A stretch of 64,000 nucleotides of DNA from Euryodendron excelsum. Taxonomy: Eukaryota > Streptophyta > Magnoliopsida > Ericales > Pentaphylacaceae. The notes beneath the pieces were generated by a model. That model saw only the letters and a list, made by a program, of their open reading frames with translations. It was not told the DNA's origin and searched no databases. Both the position numbers and the translations under genes were made by a program. Of the stretch, positions 22,783 to 34,870 are shown piece after piece. How positions within the stretch are numbered: position 1 is the first letter of the stretch; the number at the start of each line of letters is the position of its first letter. The DNA lies in NCBI GenBank assembly GCA_033060915.1, contig CM065394.1:23651501-23715500 (forward strand), in the 5' to 3' direction.

Positions 22783-23640
22783 TCAATCTATTAGATTGCT
22801 CATTCCCAATTCTCTCCTAATCATACAAAATCTATCTTCATTCAAGGGTTTTGTAAAGATGTCAGCTAATTGATGTTCAGTGCTCACAAAGTCAAGTATA
22901 ATATCACCTTTTTGTACATGATCACGAATAAAATGATGTCTCATTTCAATGTGCTTTGTTCGAGAGTGTTGAATAGGGTTTTTGATCAAATTGATAGCAC
23001 TTGTGTTATCACACCTTATAGGAATGTGTTCAAAGGTAAGTCCAAAGTCTTCCAATTGGTGTTTAATCTAGAGGACTTAAGCACAACAGCTTCCAGCTAT
23101 AATGTACTCAGCCTCAACTGTGGAGAGTGCAATTGAGTTTTACTTTTTGCTAGACCATGAAACAAGCACATTACCAAGAAATTAACAAGAGCCACTAGTG
23201 CTCTTTCAATCAACCTTACTCTCAGCATAATCAGCATTTGAGTAACCAATAAGACTCAATGAAGTGTCCTTAGGGTACCACAATCCTAGGTTAAGTATGT
23301 GCTTGAGATATCTAAATATCCTTTTAACAACAACAACATTTGATTCCTTAGGATTAGATTGAAATCTAGCACATAAACATACACTAAATATGATATCATG
23401 TCTACTAGCAGTTAAGTAAAGCAATGAGTCAATCATACTTCTATAATGCTTGGTATCCACAGAAATACCTTTTTCATCACTATCAAGCTTAGTTGAAGTA
23501 TTCATGGGAGTACACAGTGGTTTTGCATCTTCCATTCCAAACTTCTTGAGTAGATCTTTGATGTACTTGGGTTGGTTAATAAAGATTCCTTCCTTTGATT
23601 GTTTGATTTGAAGTCCAAAGAAGTAGTTGAGTTTCCACTT
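22783..23640 (-). pseudogene. End of Copia pol (RT C-terminus and RNase H)
   Basis: Minus-strand blocks: QIKQSKEGIFINQPKYIKDL near 23,590, TPMNTSTKLDSD near 23,500, the SLLYLTASRHDI stretch near 23,405, and the RNase H blocks STVEAEY near 23,115 and NTSAINLIKNPIQHSRTKHI to DIFTKPLN near 22,820. Stops near 23,205 and 23,090 break the frame. It is truncated on its N-terminal side by the giant LTR fragment starting near 23,645. It forms one Sirevirus-like element with the accessory ORF and 3' LTR to its left. Confidence 0.85.
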
Positions 23641-23644
23641 TTTA

Positions 23645-25228
23645 GCTTGCAGTGGCGCTAGCCACTTAGGAAACTTTTAAATGCGGCAAGAAACGTATCT
23701 TTTGACCCTTGATATGCAGTGCAAAAGATTTGGGCCTATATTAGTGACTATAATGTAATTTTTGGCTTGACTCCACTATAAGTGACTCTGAAAGGTACAG
23801 AAATGTTTCGGGAGGCCGAGAATGGTCCGAAAGGCCAAAAATAGGTAAAAACCCTTGAAATAGTATCCCAGAGGTAACGGACTTGAAAAGCAATGTCGGG
23901 ATTGTTGAAGTGGCTGGTCAAGCCCTTAGGGGCAAAACGGTCAACTTAGACAGAAAAACCATCAGAATAGAGTTGGAATATCCCATGAGAAGGCTTGAAG
24001 GTTGGAAACATTAATTAGAATGTTATAAGGGATTGATGTTTTGATACCCAAAGCCGGTGTGGTTAGAAAATGTGACTAGCCCACTAGGAGCAAAAAGATT
24101 ATTTTGCACCGGGTTGGTCGGAATAAACTTGGAATGTTCTAAAAAGGTGTTAAAAGATCAGGAATGCTATTAGAACCATTCTTAGAAGATAACCGGTTTG
24201 ATACCCAGAGCCGATATGGTTCCCAAAGGCACTCGGATACCTAGGGGCAAAATGATCATTTTGACCAAGTAGTCCCAGAATTGGTCCGGAACTGACTAGA
24301 AGGCACTTGAACATGCCGGATCATCTTTGAAATGATCTTGGAAAGGTAGACCTACCACTATGAGGACTTAGGTACTTTCTTGAGAAGCGTGCTAAAAAAG
24401 GCCCAAGGGGCAGTTTGGTTATTTTTTTACCCGAGTGGGCTAGCAGTCATTGGTGTTAACCTGAGTTTTGAGTGTTTTCATCACTCTGATAGTTTGTAAC
24501 GAGTTGGTTTCCAAAGGTATCTCATCCTTTGGTAAACGTGTCACGGCCAAGAGACAAATTCGGTCTCGTGACATAGGGGTTTTATTGGCAATTCTTGATG
24601 TCGACCTGTTTACAAGTGTTTTCGCTACTTTGATGGTTGCGATGTTTGCGAGTGTTTCCGCCACTCTGATGATGCGCGTTCATTTTAGAAACTGTCTGAT
24701 CTCGAGAAGCTGCTAAGTGGACTTATCATCTGAGTAATCAAATTTCTCGAAAGACGTGCCAAATAACGGATATTCTTCATTAGCGGGCTAGCAGATGCCA
24801 AAAGTGGACTGTTCGACCATCTCAGGGACTTAGGTTCTGTCCCGGTCGATTGCTTTGAAAGGACTTACTGTTCTGAAGAGTTTTCTTGGAAAACGTGTCG
24901 GACTAAATGGACTTATCACTTAAGAGATCAACTTTCTAGAAAGGCATGCCAGATTTGATTTGAATTGGAACCAGATTTGAAATTGGATTTGAGATTGAAA
25001 AGGGGACTTACCGTCTCTAAAAGGACTTGCCAACTGGAATTGGACCAAGCAGTGCCCCAAGGGTATTTTGGTCATTTCGCCTCTGTTGTGCCTAGCGGGC
25101 CCGCGAAGTGATTGATTGATTGGATTGAGTCCAAAAAATTAATTTTGACTTGAATGTATCTGTGTCAGTTTAAATGTGAGTCTAGTCGGACCAGAGATTG
25201 CCCGACGGGCAAAAATGCGGTGCTTACA
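23645..25228 (-). mobile_element. Truncated giant LTR E (U3 part only)
   Basis: The right end at 25,228 is the LTR start (TGTAAGCACC on minus). The ~185-bp repeats (GCCGGTGTGGTT, GGGGCAAAACGGTCA) and TAAGAGATC-type units can be followed leftwards to ~23,650. There the sequence breaks within half of a promoter dyad (GTGGCGCTAGCCAC) and abuts Copia RT. The TATA box, leader and 3' part are absent. Confidence 0.75.
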
Positions 25229-25844
25229 GTAGCCAACCGAACTCTCAATCCTTGTCAAACATGTTGGATAACTATTTTTCATTGTTTAGAGCCTTGGTAC
25301 GTTCTTCGGGTGACAGATGTGTCCCCCTAGCCTCTGCCATCTTGGTGGCAAGTTAGAGTATGAAGTACCGGCATCGCCGCAAAAGCATTTTGTTACTTTC
25401 CCTTTTTATTCTTGCTACTGCTTCTTTATACTCCTCGTTGTTCCTCCTTCGCATTGTCTAAGACTTACGTCGAGAGATTTTGACCCTAATGTTCTGTAGA
25501 TCAGTGACTAATTCGGGCTGTTCCTCAACCCTAAAGACCCATTCTTACCGTAAACCAGCATAATAGTGTTTAAGGCTCAAGTATTTTTCTCTCCACCACT
25601 CATCGCCGAATGGAGGCAATAACCACACTCGAGGGTGTCGCCGACTGGCCAAACTGCATAGTCCTCTAGTTGCCATTGCGAGACCCTAGTAAGAGATATG
25701 AATGAAGACCCAAATGGCCTATTTTATTAACATTACATTATATTGATATTATGTTGTATTAACATCATATCATATTAATATTAAAATAAATAAGTATAAT
25801 GTATTAGAGCTATAAAAGAACACCAAGACCCATGTAATCATAAT
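25229..25844. other. Unassigned intergenic stretch
   Basis: No family recognised. It starts beside the LTR E edge; the part after ~25,690 is A/T-rich. No PPT is evident next to the LTR start, so LTR E may have been a solo or 5' LTR. A segment near 25,802-25,860 (TATTAGAGCTATAAAAGAAC) recurs imperfectly at 26,222. Confidence 0.4.
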
Positions 25845-26060
25845 TTGAATTCTTAACCTAGGGTTAGGTTAAACTAGGGTTTGCTAATCATGATTAGGTT
25901 AACTTAGGGTTTGGTTGGGCTAGGGTTTACTAGCTAGGGCTAGGTTAACCTATTCTTAGGTTGGGTTAGGTCAACTTAGGGTTAGGTTCAACTAGGGTTT
26001 ACTAACTAGGATTAGGTTAACCTAAGATTTGCTAACTAGGGTTAGGTTAACCCTAGCCTT
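25845..26060. repeat. Degenerate CTAGGGTTAGGTTAAC minisatellite
   Basis: Interspersed CTAGGGTT, GGTTAGGTTAACC and TTACTAACTAGGG units with a period of roughly 35-45 bp. Similar sequence lies at 34,640-34,860, 37,725-38,030 and 59,055-59,175. It is not a clean telomere array (TTTAGGG is not tandem). Confidence 0.65.
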
Positions 26061-26183
26061 TCAGAAAGATATGACAAAGTTATAGGCATAGTATAATTTG
26101 CACGAATGAACATGAAAAAGTTAGTTTAATATATATTCTGGATGGTAGGGATAGAACCCTAGCCTTTCAGAAAGATATGACAA
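26049..26183 (+). repeat. 29-bp direct repeat
   Basis: A perfect 29-bp copy (starting AACCCTAGCCTTTCAGAAAG) occurs at 26,049-26,077 and 26,155-26,183, at the left end of the MULE-like region. It may mark a duplicated terminus or local slippage. Confidence 0.7.
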
Positions 26184-28209
26184 TAAACTGAGCATATGGG
26201 ACTATACATCTAAAAGTATGTGTTAGAGCTATGGAAGAACATAAAAGATAACCTATGCAATTATAACTTATCCACGTCTGAGTATAGATAAAAACATTAC
26301 AGACAATATGTGATACAACATTTTTATGTGCCAAAATCCTAACCACGTAGAATGAAAATAAACAACACATACCCCCCGATACCATATATTATATACATCT
26401 GTCATCTTTGTCCTCTACGAGGACAAGCCTTGTGATGCTCCTCCTCAACAATCTGTGATCCTCCTTCTTTATGTGTGTTACGGGTATGTGGAGCATCAAG
26501 AGGAGGATTATACTAATGCGGTGGATAGAATGAGGGCTCATGTGTCACCTGCAAGGGCCTAGCACCACACGTCGATGTATGATATCCACTGTACATATTA
26601 TGGCCCATGTGTCTAGAACTGGTAACTACAAAAAGATCATAACTGTGTCTCGTGTCAGTCTGATAAATCACTAGAGACAAGTAAGGGTGCAAATCACGAT
26701 ACTGGGTGCCAAAGTACTCATCACTAGAAAAAGAGGAGCACTATGGTACTGTCCCGGATTCATGACTGGTAGGTGTGTAAGGCACAAGTGTCATATACCC
26801 TGCACTATACCCACCATGCATTGAGGATGGTCTCGCATAGGGGTCAACAAGTGGCATGTAGTATGGTGTAAAGGATGAAGAGGCAGCAGAACGCCCAACA
26901 TCATGCCTAGGCAGTTGATGACGTGGTACATGCTTGCGCTCTTATATGATGGACAACGACACCATGGCACGCTCCTGTATGTCATACACATGCTACAATG
27001 CATCACAAAAAGGCCATCTATAAGCAATGCGCTCTTCTAAGTTATACACCTTTGTTAAACGTTGAGCTTGAAAATATAATTCACACATAATTAACGTAAT
27101 ATTGAAGGTTTAATATCTTATGATTTGATATAAAATTAATTTAAGAGACATTTAAATGGCCATACTATCACATCTAGTGTGCCTAAAACACCTAAGTACC
27201 CTCTTTGACTATGAATGGTTAGATTCCTTATGTATGGGCGAGTGATGCATTTATACCACTGCATGTAAGGATCATCGCATGCCATGGGGATATCCCAAAC
27301 CTCACTGTCAGCTATATGGGCCCTCCCCACTCCCCATTCACTGATATACTTATGAAATACACTTCAATCCCGTGTCACCTTCCCCCTACAATTTGTATAA
27401 TGCAAATCCATGCTGGTGTCCACCGTTAGGGGTATGAACTGTCTCATCCTAAACTGCCACAATACAGGATCAGGAAGATGGAGCTCAACAATCTCAAATC
27501 ACAAGAGAGGGACCGCTACCCTCTAAATGTCCATCCCAAACCAACAATACTTGGGCAAGGACTCTATATACGCCTCGTATGGGGTTCATAGGAACTAAGA
27601 AATCTAAAACATGTAAACAATAATAACATACACTAAAATATGACTGCCACAAATACAATATGTAATGTCAATGTTGCACTCATCCCATTAGGCCAAAGTT
27701 GGTCCAATTGATCTCTATACACACTGAAGACATGGGTGGAGACGTCAAGTAGGATGAATTCATCGTTCCACCTACCCCCTAATGGTTTAGAAGGGAAATC
27801 TATTCCATCAAAGACCAACAGCTGCTAGGTTACTGTGTCTGCTATCACTGTGCGTATGGGTTATATGCGGGGGAATCTCTCCCATGCCCAAACCTGGTTC
27901 ATGAAAGATACAATATAAGAAGGATGTGAAGCTCCAAATATAGGAATAACATGCATATCAAAATGTTGAGCAAACCTTTAGTAATGTTAGCAGGCCGCAC
28001 AAATCAACAACGTTTGGAGATACGACTCGACACAACTCCTTGTATAATGATACGAGAACTGCACTACCCCAACTATAGCTGCCACATACATTAAGGTTTG
28101 CCAGTAAGGGTAAGTACATAAGCTTTACCATGTTACAAAAGTGATTTAGCATAAGGACCCCTATAATGAGTCTGAGGATATAAGCCTGAGCATAACACTG
28201 TATTGTGAC

Positions 28210-29356
28210 TAGGGCTGGCAAACTTAACCAATGCCCATGAACCCATCCGATTAAACCTATTTAAACCCGTCCAACTTCACAAACGGTTATAATTGGGTTG
28301 CATCATGCAAGCCCAATTAGAAGTAGGTTTAAATGGGTTGGACATGATTACCCATTGGGTGTAGTAAAAAAAAATGTAAAGAATCCAACAATCACAAAAA
28401 AATTATTTTTACTTTTTTTATATTTATTTTTTGAAAAAATCTACAGCAACAACTACTTCAAATTTTCAAACATTCTCAATAAGAAATTGAACGTGATCAA
28501 ATTTTTTTTTATAAAAGTGAACATGATCATTTTTTTTTTTTTTTTTGTTTCTCAAAGTGAACTTGATTAGTTTTTCTTTTCTTTTCTTTTTTGAAGTGAA
28601 CGTGATCAGTTTATTCATCGAGAAAAGTGAGGTACAACAAACAAAAACGATATATATGTATATATATTTTGACTCAGCTACTTCAAACAAATTTGCCTAT
28701 TTGAAACTTGGGAGGAAAGGGAAGGAAAAATAAATAAAATTTCTCTTTTTTTTACTTGGGAGAGAAAAAGGAGGGAAAGAGAGTGGAAAAGTACGAGAAA
28801 GAAAAAATATCACTCTTTCTTTCTTTTCTTTTCTTCTACTTTCCTTTCATTTTCTTTACAAAACCATACAGTATTCTATACAAAACCATACAGGGAAGGG
28901 AAAATATTTTTCCTACATTTTCTTTTTCCCTTTCTTTCTCTTCCATTCCCTTCACTTCCCTAATTTCCAAACAAGCTATAAAGAAAACTCCTGTGCACTT
29001 AATAGTTATAGGATTTTACATTTTCATACATTTCCCCAACTTAAATTGTCACAGCAACCAAACAGAATTAAAGCAAGTCATATTTCGAACTAAGTTAATC
29101 TCATAAAATAAAGAAACTTAAAAGGCTAGTAGAAGGTCAAAGTCTCATCTCTCACCACCACCCCGCACTGCCACCCATGGCTACAACCCATTATGTTTAA
29201 AATATAAACGGATGAAATATGGGTTTATGGGTTTAAATTGACTCGTTAGTGACCTGCCCATAATCAACCCGTTTGCTAATTGGGTGGATTTGAGTTGAAC
29301 CCATTTATACACAAACCCATTTAAGCCTGCCCAAACCTACCCATTTGCCACCTCTA
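28210..29356. mobile_element. Non-autonomous hAT transposon with 8-bp TSD
   Basis: Ends TAGGGCTGGCAAAC and, inverted, TAGAGGTGGCAAATGGG are typical hAT termini. Both sides carry the 8-bp duplication ATTGTGAC (28,202-28,209 and 29,357-29,364). Subterminal GGGTT/AACCC repeats pair over ~100 bp. 1,147 bp, no transposase. It sits inside PMD coding sequence, and its removal joins two PMD blocks. Confidence 0.9.
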
Positions 29357-29906
29357 ATTGTGACATCTTTAGCATCTACAGGAAGTGTCCCAAATGTGTC
29401 AAACAACCACTTGATCTTCAGCCGACCTTCTTTGAAATGTTAAGGGCCGGGGCCAACCCCTAAATGTTGTACAAATATATGATACCAATACTCTGGTTTG
29501 GACGCCACACTAGGGTAGCCTATAATAGCCATCCCATCAACCAAAAGACTACAGATGATGGACACATCCTGTAATGTCACTGTCGCCTCCCTGAATGGTA
29601 AATGGAATGTGTGTGTTTCTAGGCACTGTCTCTTGACCATGGCGATGAGTAAGGCATGATCATACTGGATCCAACCCACTTGATATACATCATAGAAACC
29701 AGCTCAAACTATATAAGGTAGAATTCATTAGTCCATATCATCCTTGAACATAGCCATGTCCGCCCGACGACACGTCAGAGTCTGATCACCCTGTGAAGTA
29801 AATATCGCAATGTGCTAGAAAATGCACATGGTAGTAGTTGTACAATATTTGGAATTTATAAACTATCAATGCCAAATATATAAAAATACTAAATAACATA
29901 TCCCGT

Positions 29907-31176
29907 TGATGAGAATGCAAATGTCATATTTTTATCCCTTAATGTTTAATCTTTTATACGTATTTGGTACCTAAAGATACTCACTATTCTTATATTTTGA
30001 CTTTGGGTGATATGGAATGCCCAGGAAGAAGATCCCAGCTTAAAAGTGGCAAATTCGTGCGAGATTAGAAGCAGCGTTCGAAGAACCGTTCGAACGGTCC
30101 CACGAGGCATTCGAACGACTGAGTATGCGTTCGAACACTATGTCAAACGGATACACGTCAAGCTCAGGTTCGAAGAGCGTTCGAAAGATTCAGAGAGCAG
30201 GTTTTACCGTTCGAAGTGCGTTTGACGCACTATTCGAATGGTAGTCCGATGCGTTCGAAAGGTGGCAAGGGCGTTCAAACGGTTGTGCACAGTTGCAGAT
30301 TTACAAAAGCCTATAAAAGCTATGACTATTTTGTTTTTAGGGTTGTTGACGTTTTTCATATTATTGAAGGTCATCATTTGAGTTGCTTTCATGGCCCTAC
30401 ATGACTAAACTCTGAATCTTGGTCAAAGGAGATAGAAACCTCGGAATTAAGAATAAACTATGAGATCTAATTTGTTTTCATTATTCGATTTATACTTTGA
30501 ATATCGAATATTGTTCTATACCTATTTTCATGATTGTCTTGTTTAATCGCTAGGAGGCCTACTAGTTTATTAATCATTGCAATCTACTGCTGAGTTAGAT
30601 ATCAAATCCGTAATTGTTTGATTCCTTTAATTTGTGAAGCAACTGAGATTTAATGATTTACTGTGTTGGGAATTATTATATCTTAGGAGCGACATTCGAT
30701 TAAATTAAATGTAACCGTGTGTGCTTGTGTTATTTACTTTCATCGATCTCTCTAATTCTTAAGGCTGTTAATAGATTAAACTTTGTGTGCTTATCTTGGG
30801 TTGTTTAATAGTTAGGGTTAATCAGATCGCTTATTTCTGATTAACTACGACTAAGAATAGATAGAAAAATAATTCCAACGGTGAATATTCAATGTGTGAA
30901 TTGATATGCTTGCATCGATGATCAGTTGTAAATTCCGATGGTGGATGTTGACCTAGACCAAGGTTTGTTCTTCTGATTGATTTTAATACTTTAATCTAAA
31001 TTGTTTCGTAGTTGTGATTATTAAAATAGTTTTCATTACATCCAAAACCCCCCTTCTTTATTCACATAGCATAAAACGTGACTAAACGCTCTTCGTGAGA
31101 ACGATCCTTACTCACACTACTACATAATCGTTTTTGGGTATCGGTTTTATTTTTGGGTGCTTGCGACAGCACACCA
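29907..31176 (+). mobile_element. Solo LTR (1.27 kb) with CCCGT target-site duplication
   Basis: TGATGAGAATG ... GCACACCA is flanked by CCCGT at 29,902-29,906 and 31,177-31,181. The 3' part has CGCTCTTCGTGAGAACGATCC, typical of plant LTR ends. It is inserted at the end of PMD exon 1. No coding sequence. Confidence 0.85.
30077..30318 (+). promoter_or_regulatory. TTCGAA palindrome cluster upstream of a TATA box
   Basis: Nine exact TTCGAA sites lie at 30,077, 30,089, 30,110, 30,130, 30,169, 30,180, 30,210, 30,233 and 30,254. Most are embedded in GCGTTCGAA or CCGTTCGAACGG. TATAAAA follows at 30,312-30,318. This looks like the LTR promoter. Confidence 0.75.
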
Positions 31177-31489
31177 CCCGTGCTACCACACATGCTCTAA
31201 TTGATGATAGCCCCGTAATGTCAATACACTCAGATCAATGGGTCCACCAAGTTGGGATTATGATACTATACTATATGATAAATCTATTTACTTAGTAAAA
31301 TGTAAATAAATAGTAACATCCTATATGTAAGCATCCCATTTTTGCCTGCTTGGCAATCTCTGGCCTAACTAGACTCACATTCAAGCATTACAGCACATTA
31401 CTGCCCAGATAGGCTTTTAAAACTCTAGTTCAGTCAATCAATTGCTTTTCGAACCTGCTGGCCCCAATCAAAGCCAAATGGCTAGAATG

Positions 31490-32170
31490 TCTCCTTGGTA
31501 TCCCCTCACTAGCAGGTAGATTTCTGAGACCAGACGGTCTTGGGGACCATCACAACACAAGTAGATCTTCGAGACCGGGGCGATCTCGGCGACCGTCACC
31601 AAATGATTAGATTTCCAAGACTAGGCGATCTCGAGGACTATCACCACGCAGGTAGATTTCTGTGACCGGGCAGTCTCGGGGACCATCACCAAACGGGTAG
31701 ATTTTCAAGACCCGACGGTCTCGGGACCATCACCGCACCAGTAGATTTTTTAGACCGGGCAATCTCAGGGACCAGCACCACACAAGTAGATTTCTGAGGC
31801 TGGTTGGTCTTAAAGACCATCACAAAATAAGTAGATTTTCGAGATAAGGACCATCACTACACAAGTAGATTTTTTAGATTAGGCAGTCTTGGGGACCATC
31901 ACCACACAGGCAAATTTTCGAGACCGAGCAGTCTCGTGGACCATCACCAAACAGGTAGATTTTTTAAATCGAGTGGTCTTGAGGACCATCACCATAGAGG
32001 TAGATTTCCAAAACCGGGTGGTCTCGGGGACCATCACCAAACAGGTAAATTTTTTAGACCAGGCACTCTCGAGAACATCACCACACAAGTAGATTTCTGA
32101 GATCGGGCGATCTCAAGGACCATCACCAAACGAATAGCTTTTTGAGATCGGGGGGTCTCGAGAACTAACA
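31490..32170 (+). repeat. ~45-bp hairpin minisatellite in LTR D
   Basis: About 14 units of GTAGATTTYCGAGACCGGGC then GGTCTCGGGGACCATCACCA. Each unit has a GAGACCG ... CGGTCTC inverted repeat. It is in the same U3 position as the unrelated 81-bp and ~84-bp units of LTRs A' and C. Confidence 0.85.
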
Positions 32171-33017
32171 CCATATCAAGTGGTTCACTTCTGGCACTTA
32201 CTAGCCTGCCAATATAGAATGTCCACTATTGGCACGTCTTTCGAGAAGTACAAAATTCCTTAAAGACGGGAGTCTGCCCAGTTAAGTTCCAAGTTGGCAC
32301 GCTTTTCTAAAAAGTACCTAAGAGCAGTAAGGCCACCCTTCCAAGGTTGTCCTCAGATAGTCCAGCACGCTCAGAATGCCATTCAAACCAATTCCGATGA
32401 CTCCCGATCAAGATGACCACTTTACTCCTGGGCGCCCTGATCGCCCTCGTCAACCACACAAGCTTTATGTATCAAATCTGTAAACCTCTAGTGAGTTTCC
32501 TCAACCTCCAAATCCCCTTTCAGTCAATTCAGGACCTGTTTTGGTATTTTTCAATCAAAATAATCATTATGCCCCTAGTGAGCCGTTCATCATTTTTAAC
32601 CACACCGGCTCTTAGTATCAAACTGATAATCTTATGAGGCACTCCCACGAGTATCCCCAATCTTCAAGTGCCATCCCAGTCCATTCTAGGACTATTCCAG
32701 CAACCTCTAATCCAAATAACCATTTTACCCTTGGTGGGCCGGTCATCTTTTTCAATCATTCTGGCTCTGGGTATCAAATCAATAATTCTCTGGAACACTC
32801 TTAATAGTGTTTAAAACCTTTGAATCCTCTCTCAATTAACTCCGAATCAATTCTAGAGGACCCCAGTCAAAATGACCGTTTTGCCTCTAACGGGCCGGTC
32901 ATCCTTTTCAACCATATCGGTTTTGGGTATCAAATTGATAACTTTTGGGACACTCTTGAGTGCCCCTATCTCTTTTTCAGCTAGGGCCCGGAGCCTGACA
33001 ACTTTCCAAATCGAATC

Positions 33018-33226
33018 AGAGCCACTTGTAGTGGAGCTAGGCCAAAAAATAGCTGGGAGCCACTAGAAGTTGCACCCCCCAAATCTTTGCCTTATAGACT
33101 AAGGTCGAACAAAATCAAATCATCACAAAATCAAGGGCTGGCACCACTCCTAGTGGTGCCTAGCCAAATTTTGTCCTACCGCTAGTAGAAGTGGCTACAC
33201 CTTCTCTGATTTTTTGCCTATAAATA
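33018..33226 (+). promoter_or_regulatory. LTR D core promoter: dyads on the 38-bp grid plus TATA
   Basis: Decayed dyads at 33,018 and 33,056 (38 bp apart), then a perfect one at 33,140-33,160 (arms GGCACCACT and AGTGGTGCC, loop CCT) and a partial one at 33,178 (again 38 bp). TATAAATA is at 33,219-33,226. The perfect dyad differs from the A-type arm at one position, and the change is matched in the other arm. Confidence 0.75.
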
Positions 33227-34239
33227 CAGTGCACCCCCAGCATTTTCCAAGTCTGAAAAATTACAAATAAACTCTGCCTCCCTCAAGACAACCCCCAAAA
33301 ATCCTCCAAAACCTTAGTTTCTTCAATGTTTCTTAGCCCCAAGCATCTCAAGTCTTCTTCAAGTGCAAGGCTAGCCTCCATTGAAGTTCCATTGAAGGTT
33401 GAAGACAATGTAGGGTTTCAATTTTACTTTCAAGCTATCCCACTCCTTCTCTTCTCCCTCCTAGTCCACTTGGACTATTCTTCCTTTTAATCCCTATCTT
33501 TAACCATTGTCTTCTTGCATGCTTGAAATAAGAGGACCTTAGGTCCATGCCTAGGGAAAGTTTTGGGGAGATTATCGTGCCGGGGGTCTTCATTTAGCCT
33601 AACCAATCACGGTATGGTCTTAAGGCTCCTTGCAATGTGGTGAAACCTTCAACCTTGTACGTTCACGACCCCTATGCGTTATATTTGTCATGTTCAAGCA
33701 TCGTCTTTACTTTCAAACCCACAATCTTAGGGCAATTCTAACCTCTTCATGTTTAGGGTTTCCCTAAGAGAGTGATATATTCAAAGTGGGCACCAAGGTC
33801 CATATTAGGGTTTCAGGTCTTAACTTGTTTTTAAAATCACAACCCTAAGGTGATTCTAGCTTTTTCATGGCTAGGATCGGTTTAGAAAAGTGTCATATTC
33901 AAAGAGGCCACCAAAGGCCACATTAGGATTTTAAGCCCTAAAATATATCTTTCAAAACTTTAATTTTCAAACCCCTTTAAATTTCATGTATTTTCAAATT
34001 GGTCCAAGAGTCATTTTCTTGAAGCCCTAGAAATTCATATCTTAGAAAGTCTCGTCTTGTCTCCTAAAGCTTATTTTGCATCCTTGCATTCATCACGTCA
34101 AAATAGTTTTCTAAGTCTTTATTGCATCATGTTTTCAAAAAGTGTATAGCTCTCTTGAGTTGTCTTTTAAAAAGTATCACATAAAATTATAGATTTTCAA
34201 AGCAAAATCATGGAAGATTCACACATAAGATCATAAAAT

Positions 34240-34870
34240 TTTTAATTCAAATATTTCCTTTTTCAAATCAAATCTTTTTATTTTGAAAACCAAATCAAAT
34301 ATTTCTCTTTTGAAAATAAAATCCAATCTTCTAATTTTAGAAAGAAAATCCAATCTTCTATTTTTTGAAACAAAATCAAATCTTTTCATTTTGGAAATAA
34401 AATAAAATATTCTATTTTTAGAAACAAAATCAAATCTTTTATTTTTGGAAACAAAATCAAATATTTGCATTTTGGAAATAAAATCAAATCTTTCCTTTTT
34501 TTAACTTCAAATCAAATCTTTTCTTTTTCAACATAAAATCACATCCTTCCTTTTTCACATAACATCATAGATTTTTCAAAGTTTCCTCTTCAAGTGCATG
34601 CATATAGCCTCCTTCCTAAGTCATCTCCAAACTCAGGCTGCCTAAAACCTAGATTGCCTAAAACCTTAGGTTACCTAAACCATTATGGTCAAACCCTAAC
34701 CCTAATCCAACCTTCAACATTAGGTTAACCCTAGTAGGTGGTCCTAAACACTAGTAGGTTAACAAAACCCTAGGTGGTCCAAACCTTAGGTCAACCTAAC
34801 TCTAATCCACCTAGCCCTAGGTTACCTTAACCCTAAATTGCCTAACCTAGGTTAGGAGACTTTAAGATTG
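34240..34870 (+). repeat. A/T-rich repeats in LTR D leader
   Basis: 34,240-34,560 consists of ~30-bp units of AAAATCAAATCTTTTATTTT type. 34,640-34,870 is rich in CCTAGGTTACCTAAACC-like units, the inverse of the CTAGGGTTAGGTT repeats elsewhere. Non-coding. Confidence 0.6.

Larger units (their letters stand above)
26400..31276 (-). pseudogene. PMD gene of a MULE, interrupted by two transposons
   Basis: Minus-strand exons in order. Exon 1 (31,276-31,182): LGGPIDLSVLTLRGYHQLEH. A solo LTR and an intron follow. Then LTCRRADMAMFKDD near 29,780, VGWIQYDHALLIAMVKR near 29,680, and THTFHLPFREATVTLQDVSI near 29,610. A hAT element (28,210-29,356) interrupts, followed directly by AYILRLIIGVLM and SYSWGSAVLVSLYKELCR near 28,180-28,030. 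Next are RWNDEFILLDVSTHVFSVYR near 27,750, a probable intron (27,690-27,605), ESLPKYCWFGMDI and MRQFIPLTVDTSMDLHY to 27,390, and CDDPYMQWYKCITRPYIRN near 27,260. A Pro/Ser/Tyr-rich tail runs to ~26,400. This is the family often annotated as 'serine/threonine-protein phosphatase 7 long form homolog'. It has many stops (for example near 27,520) and is not functional. With the insertions removed it starts ~230 bp after the MULE transposase. Confidence 0.85.

Noticed and set aside
25845..26060. Interstitial telomere array
   Set aside because: The units are CTAGGGTT and GGTTAGG words in a longer degenerate repeat, not tandem TTTAGGG.
27958..29679. Intact host phosphatase-7-like gene
   Set aside because: Although the PMD blocks are clear, stops, a hAT insertion and a solo LTR break the gene, and it adjoins a MULE transposase.
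31490..32170. CRISPR-like look of regularly spaced ~45-bp repeats
   Set aside because: Whole units repeat with graded divergence and no unique spacers; they lie in an LTR of a plant element.
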